Assembly: GCA_009823505.1 (NCBI GenBank)
Contig: VZQC01010433.1
Span: 1,015,396-1,079,395 of the forward strand
DNA length: 64,000 nt
Reading direction: 5' to 3'
Source: Rhizomys pruinosus
Lineage: Eukaryota > Chordata > Mammalia > Rodentia > Spalacidae
The translations under genes were made by a program, and so were the position numbers. Position 1 is the first letter of the stretch. The number at the start of each line of letters is the position of its first letter. Below are positions 1 through 11,087 of this stretch, in pieces. The notes below the pieces were generated by a model, which was not told where the DNA came from, made no database searches, and was given only the letters and a program-made list of their open reading frames with translations.

Positions 1-597
1 CATCATCACCACCACCACCATCACCACCATCACCATCACCACCACCATCATCATCACCACCACCATCACCACCATCATCATCATCACCACCACCATCACC
101 ACCACCACCACCATCACCACCATCACCATCATCACCACCATCATCACCACCACCACCATCACCACCATCACCATCATCACCACCATCATCATCACCACCA
201 TAACCACCATCATCACCACCACCATCACCACCACCACCATCATCACCATCACCATCATCACCACCATCATCACCACCATCACCATCATCACCACCATCAC
301 CATCATCACCACCATCATCATCACCACCATCATCATCACCACCATCATCACCACCACCACCATCACCACCATCACCATCATCATCACCACCACCATCACC
401 ATCATCACCACCACCATCATCATCACCACCATCATCACCATCATCATTACCGCTATCATCACCATCATCACCACCACCACCATCACCACCATAACCACCA
501 TCACCACCATCACCATCATCACCACCACCATCATCACCACCATCATCACCACAACCATCACCACCATCACAAGCACCACCACTATCATTACTACTAA
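1..597. repeat. (CAC/CAT)n trinucleotide satellite tract
   Basis: An almost unbroken run of CAC and CAT triplets begins at the window edge, so its true length is unknown. It decays at the right end, where AAC, AAG, TAT and TAC triplets appear. The strand is nearly free of G, with the first near 452. Interruptions are few: AAC near 202 and 490, and TAC CGC TAT near 448-456. CAC and CAT alternate irregularly in short blocks that recur, as in an expanding minisatellite. Frame 1 stays open to TAA at 595, giving mostly His, but no frame of CAY repeats contains a stop, so this is not evidence of coding. Confidence 0.95.
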
Positions 598-960
598 CAT
601 CAAACTTCTTAGCATGATGAGACCGTTGCTCACAAAAATAATCATGTGTTATTTTTCTTCAAAAAGGATACCAATAAAAGGATTTTGTAACTGCCAAGGT
701 AGCCGTTATTGTAACCTTGTGACATATTGAAGATTTGGTCAAAGATATTATCCTTTGTCAGAGGATAATATCATAAAACATTTCTAATGACTAGAAATGT
801 AATATTAAAAATGTTAAAATAATAGATACATAAAATTCCCTAAATAGCTTTCTACTTTAACTTATGTATCTTGAAATCAAATATCATATATTATAAGGTG
901 AAGTCCAACTTTTCCATAGTAAATAATATTTCAGTTGTTCATATTAAAAACTTCCAGAGG
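598..960. other. unique AT-rich intergenic DNA
   Basis: I see no gene, known repeat or convincing motif cluster in this stretch. Confidence 0.5.
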
Positions 961-1070
961 GCCAAGCATGGTAGGCAGAGATTTCTGTAAGCTTTAAGCA
1001 ATTCTGGTGTACATAGCAAGTTCCAGGCCAGCCATGGCTACATAGTGAGATCCTGTCTAATAAAACAGAA
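961..1070 (+). mobile_element. degraded B1 SINE
   Basis: It starts with GCCAAGCATGGTAGGC, has a middle like B1 (ATAGCAAGTTCCAGGCCAGC) and ends with GATCCTGTCTAATAAAA. The left half has a large deletion. It abuts a younger B1 on the same strand, so the two form an accidental tandem pair. Confidence 0.75.
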
Positions 1071-1073
1071 GGT

Positions 1074-1207
1074 TGCCAGGTGTGGTGGTGCATGCCTTTA
1101 ATCCCAGCACTCAGGAGACAGAGGCAGGAGGATCTCTGTGAGTTCAAGGCCAACTGAGACTAAAGGGAGACCTGGTCTCAAAAAGACAAAAAAAAAAAAA
1201 AAAAAAA
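1074..1207 (+). mobile_element. B1 SINE
   Basis: A 7SL-derived SINE opening with TGCCAGGTGTGGTGGTGCAT and carrying the usual GCACTCAGGAG and GTGAGTTCAAGGCCA blocks. The right end reads ACTAAAGGGAGACC, a variant shared with copies at 16331 and 52511. An A-rich tail follows. The second 29-base unit is partly deleted. Confidence 0.92.
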
Positions 1208-2919
1208 CCCAGAAGACAAGAAACAAACAAAGCAAGAAAATAAAAACCCCAAAACTTCCAGAACGGGTCAGGGAACTAACCGACACAAATGAGTTAAAAG
1301 ACTCTTTTGAAATCATATAATATTTCACCAAACAGTTTGTTAAATACATATGTGTAAATTATACCATGTCATGCATTTCAGCAGAAAAGGAAGGAAGTTA
1401 GGTGGTATTATTTATTTCTCTCTGGCATCCATAACAATTCATTTAATATATAAACTCCAATTGTCTAGTTGAAAGTAGCTAAGTTTCAGTTCAGACTTTA
1501 TTAGAAAATTCAATTGGATTTGTGTACAGTCCATGAAATATAAAAATGTTTTCTATGGAAACTGAATGGCAAATGAAATGGAAAGAAGAGGCATTTAGTG
1601 GAAGTTCAGTTCACTGAGTAAACAAACGAAAGTCATGTCCCATGACCACACGGAAAGAAAAAGCATAATAATGTTGTTTCAGCTCTGTGTATTTCTCTAT
1701 TTTCATTCACCTCTACTAAGAAATGACTTTAAAATTTCAAATGACTTATAATTACATAAAATTTACCTACAATAAATATTTTTAAAGAAATATAAAAATG
1801 GAACAAAATTTTATATACAGAGTGCAACTACGCTGGCAACAGAGGATCTTTTCAAGAGACTCTTTGTGTGTCTCTTTTTAGTCAACAGACCACCTAATCA
1901 ATGAACCCAAAAGAATTAAAATCTCACCAGGAAATCTAGGGATGGGAAATGCTGACAACTTTGGTGCCAGCTAGAGGAAGAACTTGCATTGCAGAAAGAG
2001 ATTTCACATGGTTCTGGAAACCAGACCAGCTTTTCAAGTGGGCAACTCCACATCTTGACCAAGGCTGCTCAGTTTGAGTGCTTCTTGCCCTCTATTCCAC
2101 CACCTCAGCTCGCCATTCCAATGATGGACTTGTGGAAGTTACAGGACTCTTTCATTTGCTCCTTCCCCCAATGTTTCTACATTAGATAAAGTCCCTTGTC
2201 TGGTTTTCATTATTATTTGTCTCTATAATTGGCACATTAGAGACGGGAGGTCAAACCGAGCCTCCTGAGGATTCCAGAGTCCAGGGTTTGACTGTACAAG
2301 TTCTGGCTATAATTGATATTCAAGCTGATAGCTAGCAAGGAGGACTCAAGAATTTGTTCCATGGAAACCACTACTGAGGTTGAAAGAACTGTCACAACAA
2401 TAACAAAAAAAATGTATTTCATGATTTGGAAGACACTTGTAACATCTTCAGGGAGAGGGCTAAACGGGGACTTGGTAAATGCTGTGAATTCTAGTATTTT
2501 ACTTAGCAGCTACCAAGCCCTAGTCCATATCCCCATCAAGCAGTCAAGAGAAAGGTAGATTGTGTTCTTCATGTGGGTTGCTGGCCCTAGGGTGAGTGAT
2601 AAGACAAGACACTGTCCTGCAAAATTAGGGTTTCTTATTTTGATGTCTGTCTGTTCACCAAGGGAGGGGCACAATAGCTGGCCACAGTATCAACTCTTTG
2701 GGTCTAAAGCAGCTTCCCAGGCAGTGACAGTTCAAAGAATTTCAAAGGCAGAAAACTCATTTTGTCTTTTGACATTAATAAGAATTTGAGGAATTCCCTG
2801 TATGATCACTAGATCACTAGCTAACCACAGAAATAGTGGAATGGACACTTTAGTAACTGTATGTGACAAAGAAGAAAGTTATGAAAACAGAGGAGAAAAA
2901 AATCAGCAAACATTAGGAT
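1208..2919. other. unique intergenic DNA, no gene seen
   Basis: AT-rich DNA without a recognisable repeat. Short open frames of 60-80 codons at 1989-2189, 2313-2558 and 2562-2789 have no recognisable domain, no splice context and no resemblance I can name. I treat them as chance. Confidence 0.5.
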
Positions 2920-3016
2920 TCAGGCATGATGGTGCACATTTGTAATCCATGAATTTGGAAGGCTGAGACACAAAGACCAAGAATTGGAGGCCAGCCTTGC
3001 TACATGGAAACAAGAG
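2920..3016 (+). mobile_element. old B1-like SINE fragment
   Basis: Diverged 7SL-derived copy: TTCAGGCATGATGGTGCACA at the left, then TGTAATCC, AAGGCTGAG and GGAGGCCAGCCTTGCTACAT. It lacks the normal right end and tail. Confidence 0.7.
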
Positions 3017-3730
3017 ATGTATAAATGAAAAAGAACAAAAGCAGAAGGATGACTATGGCTTCCATCAAGAAGCAGTCAACGATTCCTGGGAAGCAGAGAA
3101 GCTGCCATCTAAAGTCAGCACGTTACAATATTCACAGTGACCATTCTCAACAACCACCAACTGCAAATCATGTAGAAAAACAGGAAAGTGCTGGAAAGGT
3201 TACTTCTAGTTTAGAGCTTACTTGACCTTATGTTTCTTCCTTAGTTTTTAATGTACTTCGTATTGATTGAATTTTCTCTATTATTGGAGAAGGAAATAAG
3301 ACAGCCTTAAGACCTAAAGGATACCATCAAACACACTACAGTAGGCATAAAGAAAGTCCCAGAGAGAGGAAAGGAAAAGAAAGGGCCAGGAGAAGTACTT
3401 GGGGAAATACAACCAATCTCTCTATTCTCAGCTGCTGTATTTGTGCAACACCTGCATGGTCATCGACAGGCATGTGCACAGCAGCAAAACGTTTGAGTCA
3501 TTCAGTACAGATGCTCCCAGGCAGGGTCAAGCACCATGAAGCCCCACCTGCTTGCCTCAGCTCCCATGCTCTTTTTCAGGCTCTATCTAATGACAGTTTT
3601 CATATTTTTATGCTTTGGAGATTATTTTACTATTTGAAATGTCCCTGAGTATAATATTGAAGTGCTATCTAGTGTTTGTAAGAGCAAGAAGTCTGTACTG
3701 TCTCTTTTAGAATATATACTTGATTGAGAT
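3017..3730. other. unique intergenic DNA
   Basis: I see no confident gene or repeat. A 66-codon open frame at 3025-3225 follows the B1 fragment directly and looks fortuitous. Confidence 0.45.
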
Positions 3731-3788
3731 GATAGATAGATAGATAGATGATAGATAGATAGATAGATAGATAGATGATAGATAGATA
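3731..3788. repeat. (GATA)n microsatellite
   Basis: Repeats of GATA broken by two GATGATA irregularities. Antisense open frames here translate only to Ile-Tyr-Leu-Ser repeats. Confidence 0.95.
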
Positions 3789-4189
3789 CCAGTTTGCCCA
3801 TCTTCATGTGAGGCCACTCTGAAAAGTGCTAAAGTAATATCTATAGTGTGTAATGAAGCTGTTAAATGATAGAAACAATGGAAAAATTTGTGGGTACAAG
3901 AGATGATAATAGCAAAAGCCACACTGGAAAGCATCTCAACAAGGGCCAAAGATATTTACAGTTACATTATCCTGGGTCAGAAAGATGTTATTAACTCCAT
4001 TAGCTAATAATTCAGTATGAAGAAAATACATAATTATTTATAAGAAAAGAGGTATTTTTAAAGAGAAGCACATATAAAACAAGGTATATGTTGATTGCTT
4101 GTCAGAAATGTAATGAGCAAAGGCTCACAGGTACCCAACTCTAGTCTTTCATAAAAATCATCATTCAGCATTCAGTAATTCTTAAACTA
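3789..4189. other. unique intergenic DNA
   Basis: AT-rich, with no feature recognised. Confidence 0.4.
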
Positions 4190-4292
4190 TAGGGGATGGT
4201 GACACAACATATTGAGGACAGTAAATGCTACTGAGTTGTACACTAAAATGACTAATTACAGACTATCTGATATCTTAAAAAAAAAAAAAAAG
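4190..4292 (+). mobile_element. possible old L1 3' end
   Basis: The words ACTGAGTTGTACACTAAAAT and GATGGTGACACAAC resemble the 3' UTR of ancient L1M elements, where a 'gaattgtacactt' word precedes the tail. The stretch ends in a 14-A run that would be the poly(A). It is short and diverged, so the call is tentative. Confidence 0.35.
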
Positions 4293-4746
4293 GAGGAGGG
4301 AAAAAGACAACAAACCCAATATAGGAATTTTTTGAGGAAAGGTTTCCATCAAGTTTCTTCTCCAAAAGGAGACTGCTGTTCCAATTCTTGCTTTGCAATA
4401 TCTTAACATGACAGCTACAGGTCCAGTGGTAGCCACTTCGCCGGCAACCTCAATTATCTAGAGTTCAAATGACAAACTGAAAGATAGACAAACTAGCCCC
4501 TTCACAGCTTTGCATTTACTAGCTGCTAATCAAGAGTCACTCAGGCCTCCCATTCTCATGGATCATTTACCCTACCTAGAGCTGTCATTCTTTGAGCCAG
4601 GGTGCTTGCTTTCCTGGTGCCATGTGGATCAGGAACAGCAAATTATAAAGTTTCAGACCTGCTGCAGAACATCAGAGATCACTGACAGCTTCACATCAGT
4701 AGCAGAGACTCACCAATTATGAAAAGCAGATGTAGGAACTTAGCAT

Positions 4747-4960
4747 GGGACTAGAGAGATGGCTCAGCAGTTAAGAGCACAGGCTGCTCTTGCAGAGGAC
4801 CCAGGTTTGATTCCCAGTATCCACATGGCAGCTAACAAAAGTCTGTAACTCTAGTTCCAGGGAATCTAACGCCTTCTTCTGACCTCTGTGAGCATTGCAT
4901 GACATAAGTGCAGTTACATACATGAAGATAATATGCTCATATACATAAAATAAAAGTAAT
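4747..4960 (+). mobile_element. B2 SINE, short form
   Basis: The tRNA-like head GAGAGATGGCTCAGCAGTTA (A box) is followed by the B-box region GGTTTGATTCCCAGTA, then TTCTTCTGACCTCTGTGAGC and an AATAAA-type AT-rich tail (CATAAAATAAAAGTAATAAT). It has a single CCAGTTCCAGG-type block and lacks the internal duplication of the younger copies. Confidence 0.92.
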
Positions 4961-5400
4961 AATTTATTCTAATAAGGTTTAAGGGTCAGAATATGATGAA
5001 TGATAAAACTACAGGCAGAGGGAAAGTGAAGAATCCCCTACAGGGTATTCATGGCTTCTCTCAGCTTGTCCTCTGATTGCTATTGGAAAATGATCCTGGG
5101 ACCACAGAGTTAAGCCAGTTTGGCAAGTTCGCCTGCCTTCATATTCATCTCCCATCTCTTCATCATATCACTGGTGAGTCCCTGCTTTCTTTTCCAAACC
5201 CTATTTTTCCTCCTATGATTGCATCCAGAGCCACACCTTTATGTTGTTTCTAGTTTTATCTCTGGTCTTGGTCTCTCTTCTGCATTTGGAACAAAATAGT
5301 CTGGAAAACCAGCAGAGAAAAAAAACATCAAAGGAGGGAGTAGAAAATACAAGACATGATGCAATTAGAGCCATTCTCACCACAGTAGTATTTTAGGAAA
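4961..5400. other. unique intergenic DNA
   Basis: Pyrimidine-rich patches around 5130-5290. No gene or repeat recognised. Confidence 0.4.
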
Positions 5401-5508
5401 CTGTGAGTTCAAGGCCAACCTGGTCTACAGAGTGAGTTCCAGGACAGCTCAGGCTATAGGGAGACCCTGTCTCGAAAAGATACCCCCCCCAAAAAAAAAC
5501 AAAAAAAG
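5401..5508 (+). mobile_element. 5'-truncated B1 SINE
   Basis: It begins inside the element at CTGTGAGTTCAAGGCCAACC, keeps both 29-base units (TGGTCTACAGAGTGAGTTCC, then ACAGCTCAGGCTATAGGGAG), and ends GACCCTGTCTCGAAAAGA with a C-run and A-rich tail. Confidence 0.88.
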
Positions 5509-5667
5509 ACTACGGTGAAAAGTAAATAATACGCACAAAGGGCCAGCCACATATTACATGCCTAACAAAAATAAGTTGTGCTGGCTATAAGTTTATAGTA
5601 GCCTCCAAAAATAAGCATGCTGTCTGTCATTAATCATGCTTTGAGATAAAAGTAAATGACATATATG

Positions 5668-5744
5668 TTTGTTTTCTGGAGACTTGAATCTAGAGCCTTT
5701 CGCATACTAAGCAAGTACTTGCCCACTGAACTATAGCCCAACCC
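5668..5744 (-). mobile_element. ID-like SINE (tRNA-Ala/BC1-derived)
   Basis: Read on the minus strand it starts GGGTTGGGCTATAGTTCAGT, continues GGGCAAGTACTTGCTTAG and has a B-box-like GATTCAAGTCTCCAG. This is the ID/BC1 monomer. Substitutions in both promoter boxes make an active tRNA or BC1 gene unlikely. Confidence 0.8.
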
Positions 5745-6788
5745 TTGTGTGTGCTTTTTAAAAATAATTGGCAGGTTATACTCATCTTTTTATATAACCC
5801 CATGGATTTTTTTTATTTCAAAGACACAAAGCTATCTTCATCAGAGGAAGGACAGCTTTTGACAAATGACATTGGAACAACTGAATATATGTATCCCAAA
5901 ACAAAACAAATCAAAACAAAGAGAAAACCTTTTTCTTAAATGTAACTTCTTACACAAAGTTAATTAAAATGGATTGTATTCTTAAATGTATAATATAAAA
6001 CTAAAAATTATAGAAAAATAAGAATATTGACTAAGTCAGGCTCTATGGCCAGCCAGAAGGGTTTTGTGTTGTTGTTGTTATTGTTGTTGTTTTGCTATGA
6101 CACAAAAGAACTTTGAAAAGCTTAAGAAAAGGTAGCCAAAGATATATTAAGGAAAAAAAACTCAGTGAGGCATTTCCTTTATTGCTAACTCATGCGAGTG
6201 GACACAGCCCACTGTGGGTGGTGCCATCCCTGAGCAGACCTGGCTGTATAAGAAAGTTAGTGTAGCAGGCTTGAGAGAGCAAGCTGGTAAGTAACACTTC
6301 CTCCGTGGTCTCTTCTTCAATTCCTCTGCCTTGGCTTCCTTTGATGGTGGAAAACTATTGTCATTTTGCATATATAATTAGAATCTCTTCATCATGTCCA
6401 GATTAGCATGATGTAATGAAAAAGAATACAATTTTGGAGTCCTAGTTATACTCATTTCTAGACTTCCTCTAGAATTGGTGCTTGGAGAAGAGACCTCTCA
6501 AAGAACAGGGTGGTCTCTAAATGAAGAGTCACTACTGCTCAAATGACCCAGACATATAAGAATTTGGTGCTAGGATCCACCCTGGTGTGTGCTTTTTAAT
6601 AATAATTTGCAGGTTATTCTCATCTTTGCAAATTCTTTGGTATACTCAATATATATCTGAGCATAAATTCATATGTCTATAGTTCTAAATAATTTGAAAT
6701 GCATACAGGGCAGAACTTCAAATTAAACTCTGAAAGGAACATACCCCAATTTAGCATTTTGATAAGCTAATTTACCAAACATCATTTG
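5745..6788. other. mostly unique DNA with a (GTT)n patch
   Basis: A short GTT/TTG microsatellite lies at 6066-6093. A possible MIR head near 6410-6470 (AATTTTGGAGTCCTAG) is too short to call. The words TTTTAATAATAATTTGCAGG (near 6593) and TTTTTAAAAATAATTGGCAG (near 5756) each follow a GTGTGTGCTT word, so these two places may be copies of the same old sequence. No gene seen. Confidence 0.4.
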
Positions 6789-6995
6789 TATGTGTATATG
6801 TGTGTGTGTGTGTGTTGCCTGCATATGTGTAATTGCACACATGTCATGCAATAGCTGTGGAGGTCAGAAGAGGGAACTGGATTCCCCTGGAACTGGAGTT
6901 ATGAGTTGTTAGCTGCCATATGTAATCTGGGACTTGAACCTGGGTCTTCTGCAATAGCAGCCATTGTTCTAATCTCTGAGCCCTCTCTCCAGCCC
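6789..6995 (-). mobile_element. B2 SINE, short form, with (GT)n tail
   Basis: The minus strand reads GGGCTGGAGAGAGGGCTCAG at 6995 leftward, then GGTTCAAGTCCCAGAT and a single CCAGTTCC block. The 3' tail has become a (TG)n microsatellite at 6791-6816. A 61-codon plus-strand frame over its right end is repeat-derived. Confidence 0.9.
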
Positions 6996-7523
6996 ACCAA
7001 ATGTCATTTAAAGGAAAAGAAAATGTATCTCAGGAAAAGGGTCAACATGGAAAAGAAACACATGTACTTAAAAACTGGCTTGTGGAAGTAGAGGCCACCC
7101 ACTGCCCTTCATTGTTTTGGAAGTCCATTATCAAAATAAGGGAAACAGATACCAAACACTTTAACGTTCTTTATGTTTACCTTCTTCAAGTAAATATGCT
7201 CTCTTTAACATGCAGGCTTTAAAGGGTTACATTACTAAGGATTAAACTGGTCCATTAAAGGAATAGGATAGCCCAATGTTGATACTTATTTTAAAATTGT
7301 AAAATGATGAAAGTAATATTTGTGATCCATTTTAAACTATGATTCACAGCAGAGTTAATGGAAGTTAATGTAAACAGCAATGGAATAATAAAACTGTAAT
7401 TTGAGGAAAGTGTAGCCATGTATATTTCAATAAAAATGAATATAATATGTATAACCAAAGTGAAGGCTGTATCATTTTATTCCTAAAGCTTTAGACGGTT
7501 ATCCTAGAGTTGCACCACACGTA
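6996..7523. other. unique intergenic DNA
   Basis: AT-rich, with no feature recognised. Confidence 0.4.
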
Positions 7524-7532
7524 TTCTCTCCC

Positions 7533-7569
<37 letters not shown>
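7524..7569. repeat. (CT)n microsatellite
   Basis: Long CT run preceded by CTCTCCCCTCTCTCC. It encodes Arg-Glu repeats in an antisense frame that I reject as a gene. Confidence 0.95.
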
Positions 7570-7571
<2 letters not shown>

Positions 7572-7611
7572 AACTTTTCTCCTGATTACTAAGATGGGAT
7601 GTCATATTGTT

Positions 7612-7781
7612 TTTTTTGTTTGTTTGTTTGCTTTTTTTTTTTTTTTTGAGACAGGGTCTCCCTGTAGTCCCAGCTGTCCTGGAACTCACTCTGTAGACCA
7701 GGCTGGCCTTGAACTCACAAAGATCCGCCTGCCTCTGCCTCCGAGTGCTAGGATTAAAGGCGTGCGCCACCACGCCCGGCC
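7612..7781 (-). mobile_element. B1 SINE with 16-bp target-site duplication
   Basis: Full-length B1 in inverse orientation: T-rich tail, GAGACAGGGTCTCCCTGTAG, two 29-base units, GTGCTAGGATTAAAGGCGTG and GCCACCACGCCCGGC. The CpG sites are well preserved, so it is fairly young. Exact direct repeats GGGATGTCATATTGTT at 7596-7611 and 7782-7797 flank it. Confidence 0.97.
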
Positions 7782-7797
7782 GGGATGTCATATTGTT

Positions 7798-8820
7798 AAC
7801 TGAGAGAATTACAATGATGTTTTTACTGTAACTTGTCACCAATTGGATGGCTTCTGTAAATCCCTCAGTATGAGCTCCAAGGATCCCTGAGTTCTTTTTG
7901 CAGCCTTTGAACAGAGTAGAGGGGTGGGATTACACAAAGCAGCCTTTTGTATTTCGCCCTTCCTCTTACCTGCATTCCTGATTTATAATTACTGTGAAAG
8001 CAACTTTCTTAGCTAGGAGAGAGTTCTCGAGTACTTCAAAAAGTACCCCCACAAAATTCCAGATACTTCAAAGTATGTCATATAAAAGTTTTGCTATTGG
8101 ACAAGATGTTATTTGAATTCTCTTAGCAAAAATTACCATACTTGTGACAAGTTACAATAAACTCAGATGCACAAGAATTACGAGTATGGAAAATCAGCTC
8201 TCCATGCTGGGTTTGCTGCTCCTAGAGGGGAAAACCACTCAGACATGCACTGCAGATGCACCCCGGTGCATGCCTCGTTTTGTTCAGACTCCATGTACAC
8301 TTGACAGATGGTCACATCACTCACGACATTTCCTGTTTCCTTCCATATTTAAAAAATCAGCTGCAGTGGAATGTGAGCTGGCAGCCAACCCCTTGCCAGT
8401 AAATACCCAAAACAGGGGGACATCAAGCCCTCTCTTTCTTAGGATGGAAACAAAACAGTTGTGTTTATGTCAAGACAACTTTAGTTCATTTCCTTTCCTG
8501 GCACCAATTATAAAATACTGCTTTGATTTTCCCATTTACTCAAAAACAATTTTTTTCAGTATTAGTCAAATTCAAGTAAAATTCTGACTAACAAATTCAA
8601 ATGATACTGAATTTTTGTTCTCTATAACAATAAAAGATCAATTTCTTGGTGGCATACACCTCCTTTAAAATGGCCCTGGCCAAAATCAAAATAAGAACAA
8701 CAAACTCTCCTCATGTTTTTACTCATTCAAATCCTGGAAATGTCAACTGGACATTACCAACCAAAATCAAGGGGCATTTTACCAAAATCATTTTGACATT
8801 GTGAGGCTTTCCTTTTTATA
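7798..8820. other. unique DNA containing a 147-codon open frame
   Basis: An open frame runs from a GTG at 8144 to 8587 on the plus strand; its first ATG is at 8189, leaving 132 codons. It has no recognisable domain, an irregular Cys/Phe/Ser-rich composition, no splice sites that fit and no promoter. One frame of this size is expected by chance in 64 kb of AT-rich DNA. I do not call it a gene, but it is the longest frame free of repeats in the window. Confidence 0.4.
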
Positions 8821-9043
8821 AAAAAAAAATCTTATTTATTTTATTTTATATGTGTGATTGTATTGGCTACAAAAGTGTAGGTGTACATGTGTCATGGAAT
8901 GCCCACAGAGATCAGAAGAGGGAGTTGGATCCCCTAGAACTAGAATTGTAGATGATTGTTAACTGCCATGTGGATACTGAGAATCAAACCTGGGTCTTCT
9001 GCAAGACCCAGTGCTCTTAATCTCTGAGCCATCTTTCCAGCCC
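8821..9043 (-). mobile_element. B2 SINE, short form
   Basis: On the minus strand: GGGCTGGAAAGATGGCTCAG, GGTTTGATTCTCAGTATCCA, then CTCTTCTGATCTCTGTGGGC and an AATAAATAAGA tail. Single CTAGTTCTAGG block; moderately diverged. Confidence 0.92.
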
Positions 9044-9422
9044 TGTAAAGCTTTTAACATGAGATTAGTTTTCCAAGAAGTGTAAATAGTAAATAAAACA
9101 TTTAAATAAGCAACTTTTAAGAAATTAATAGTTGATAGGAAAAAGAATGTTAAAATTATAAGGCATTTTCAAAAAAATTATAAGGCATTTATATCTATAT
9201 TTTCAAAGGTTGGTAATATATTAAGTTATAAAACTGATAAAAGAACTTATTGAAATACTGCTTAATTAGGATAGTAAAAACAAACAGAACTAAAAAAAGG
9301 AGAAACTCAAGATTACAAAATTTTGGATTACTAATTTAACAAGTAGAAGTTGAACTTAAAGAAAAGTTCATTTTTATTTCTAGCAAAAGTCAGACTTTAT
9401 CTCAAGGAAAAGCAGTCAGCTT
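9044..9422. other. unique AT-rich DNA
   Basis: Contains a short local duplication, AAAATTATAAGGCATTT-like, at about 9151-9190. No gene. Confidence 0.4.
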
Positions 9423-9675
9423 GGTACTAAAGGGGTGACTCCTGGGTAAAGTGTTTGCTATGCAAGCCTGAGGACTGAGCTCAAATCCCAGAACACATAT
9501 AAAAGCTGGACATTTGTAAACTAGGTGCTGGGGTGGGGGTGGACCCAGGCACATCCTTGGGGCTCACAGGCCAACCAGTCTAGCCAAAGTGGCAAGAGCT
9601 AGGTTCAATGAGAGTTCCTGTCTCAAAAACTAAGGTAGAGACTAGAAGGGAAAGGAGTCAGAGATAATAGAACAC
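9423..9675 (+). mobile_element. B4/RSINE-type SINE (ID-B1 dimer)
   Basis: An ID-like left part (GTAAAGTGTTTGCTATGCAA, then GGACTGAGCTCAAATCCCAG) is joined to a B1-like right part (GGGGCTCACAGGCCAACCAG, GAGTTCCTGTCTCAAAAACT, AAGGTAGAGA). This order defines the B4 family. The B1 left arm is much reduced. Confidence 0.8.
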
Positions 9676-9824
9676 GTGTTATAGGACACTGGGAGAGGGG
9701 AATGCTGAGGCTTAAAGGTTTAAGTTAAGGTAGGGGATGTGAGACAGCGGCAGGGAGAGTGCAGTGGCTTAAACAACAGGATGCGTTAAGAAGACTTATG
9801 GAAACTCATTACTTTCTAAGCTAT

Positions 9825-11087
9825 TTTTTGCCTTTTGTTTTCTTTTTGCATATATTTTTATTGTTATTAAACTTTTTCATATATCATTTCTCAGTCTAAT
9901 TTAGACTCATTTCCCTTTGTATGCCCCCCACTCCACCTAAATTCATGCATTTTGCCATACATGTCTTGCATCTTTTTCTGAGTCTTCCAAAGTTTTTTCA
10001 AAGCAGAAAATTATTGTTTTGGGGAGAACTTCACTGTTTCAGTCAGTTCTTTGTCCCAGTTCTTTTGTTGTTGTACCCTCCAACTTGTATTGCTTCAACA
10101 TATGCATATATAAATATACATATATATGCCACACATATACTAAAATTATGTCATCTGAAAACAAACTATACGTTACTTCCAAATCATATTTCAGGATTCA
10201 CATTTTTCCCTTTTAATTTTATATTACTCTAAAATATGCATACATACCCTGCACCCATATACCAAGATTTCAAAGTCTGAAAATAAGTGGTAGGTTAATT
10301 CTAGAACCTTCTAGAACCTGTTAAGGGATTCACATTATAAGTACACAGTTGCTTTCAGATAACAAGGAATATAACATTAATGTTGCTCAGTTTGCCTTGC
10401 AATTAGGTATTTGGGACTGTATTATTTCACTTAACATAATATCTTTTAGTTCCATCCATTTACTTGCAAAGTTCATGATGTCATCTTTCTTTACTGTTGC
10501 GTAGAACTCCATCGTGTAGATGTACTACATTTTCTCTATCTACTCATTGGTTGAGGGGCACTTGGGTTGGTTCCAGCTCTTCACTATTGTGAAGAGAGCT
10601 GCAATAAACATGGCTGTGCAGGTATCTCTGTGGTAGGATGAGTCTTGTGGGTATATACACAGGAGTGGTATGATTGGGTCAGGTGGTAGGCTCATTTTGA
10701 GTTTATTAAGGGTTCTCTACACTCCTTTCCATAGTGATTGTATGAGTTTACATTCCCACCAACAGTAGATGAGTGCTCCCATTTCCCCACAGCCTCTCTA
10801 GTAATTGGTATCATTTGTTTTTCTGTTTGTTTGTTTGTTGTTTGTTTTTGAGACAGGTGTCCTAGAACTCATTTTGTAGACCAGGTTGGCCTTGAACTCA
10901 CAGAGATCTGCCTGCCTCTGCCTCCCAAGTGCTGGGATTAAAGGCGTGTGTCACCACACCAGGCCATTTGTTTTCTTGATCCTGGATAGTCTTATTGGAG
11001 TTAGATGATATCTTAAGGTGGTTTTAATTTGCATTTCCTTAATTATTAGCGATGTTGAACATTTTTTAAGTTTCTCAGGTATCTTTA
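9825..11087 (-). mobile_element. L1 LINE, minus strand: 3' UTR and ORF2 C-terminal part
   Basis: The element's 3' end lies left. About 9825-10330 matches, by eye, two other minus-strand L1 3' UTR pieces in this window (28570 and 29955). From about 10440 the reverse complement is L1 ORF2 distal sequence; the words GTTCCATCCATTTACTTGCA, AACATGGCTGTGCAGGTATC and TTACATTCCCACCAACAGTA are its inverse hallmarks. It continues after the retroviral insertion at 11462-11832. It is interrupted by a B1 and an ERV, and frameshifts leave no long ORF2 frame, so it is dead. Confidence 0.9.
10822..10964 (-). mobile_element. B1 SINE inserted into L1
   Basis: Inverse B1: GTTTGTTTTTGAGACAGGTG, GACCAGGTTGGCCTTGAACT, GTGCTGGGATTAAAGGCGTG. 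Direct repeats CATTTGTTTT at 10812-10821 and 10965-10974 are the target duplication within the L1 body. The right-end unit lacks about 20 bases after GACAGG. Confidence 0.93.

Noticed and set aside
1..597. Open poly-histidine frame running from position 1 to TAA at 595
   Set aside because: CAC/CAT repeats cannot form a stop in any plus frame, so openness carries no information. There is no start, promoter or flanking coding sequence.
3731..3788. CRISPR-like regular repeats (GATA, CA and CT arrays)
   Set aside because: These are plain eukaryotic microsatellites without spacers, in a rodent genome.
8144..8587. 147-codon plus-strand frame outside repeats
   Set aside because: It opens with GTG rather than ATG and has no domain, no splice or promoter signals and irregular composition. 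One such frame is expected by chance in this length of AT-rich DNA.
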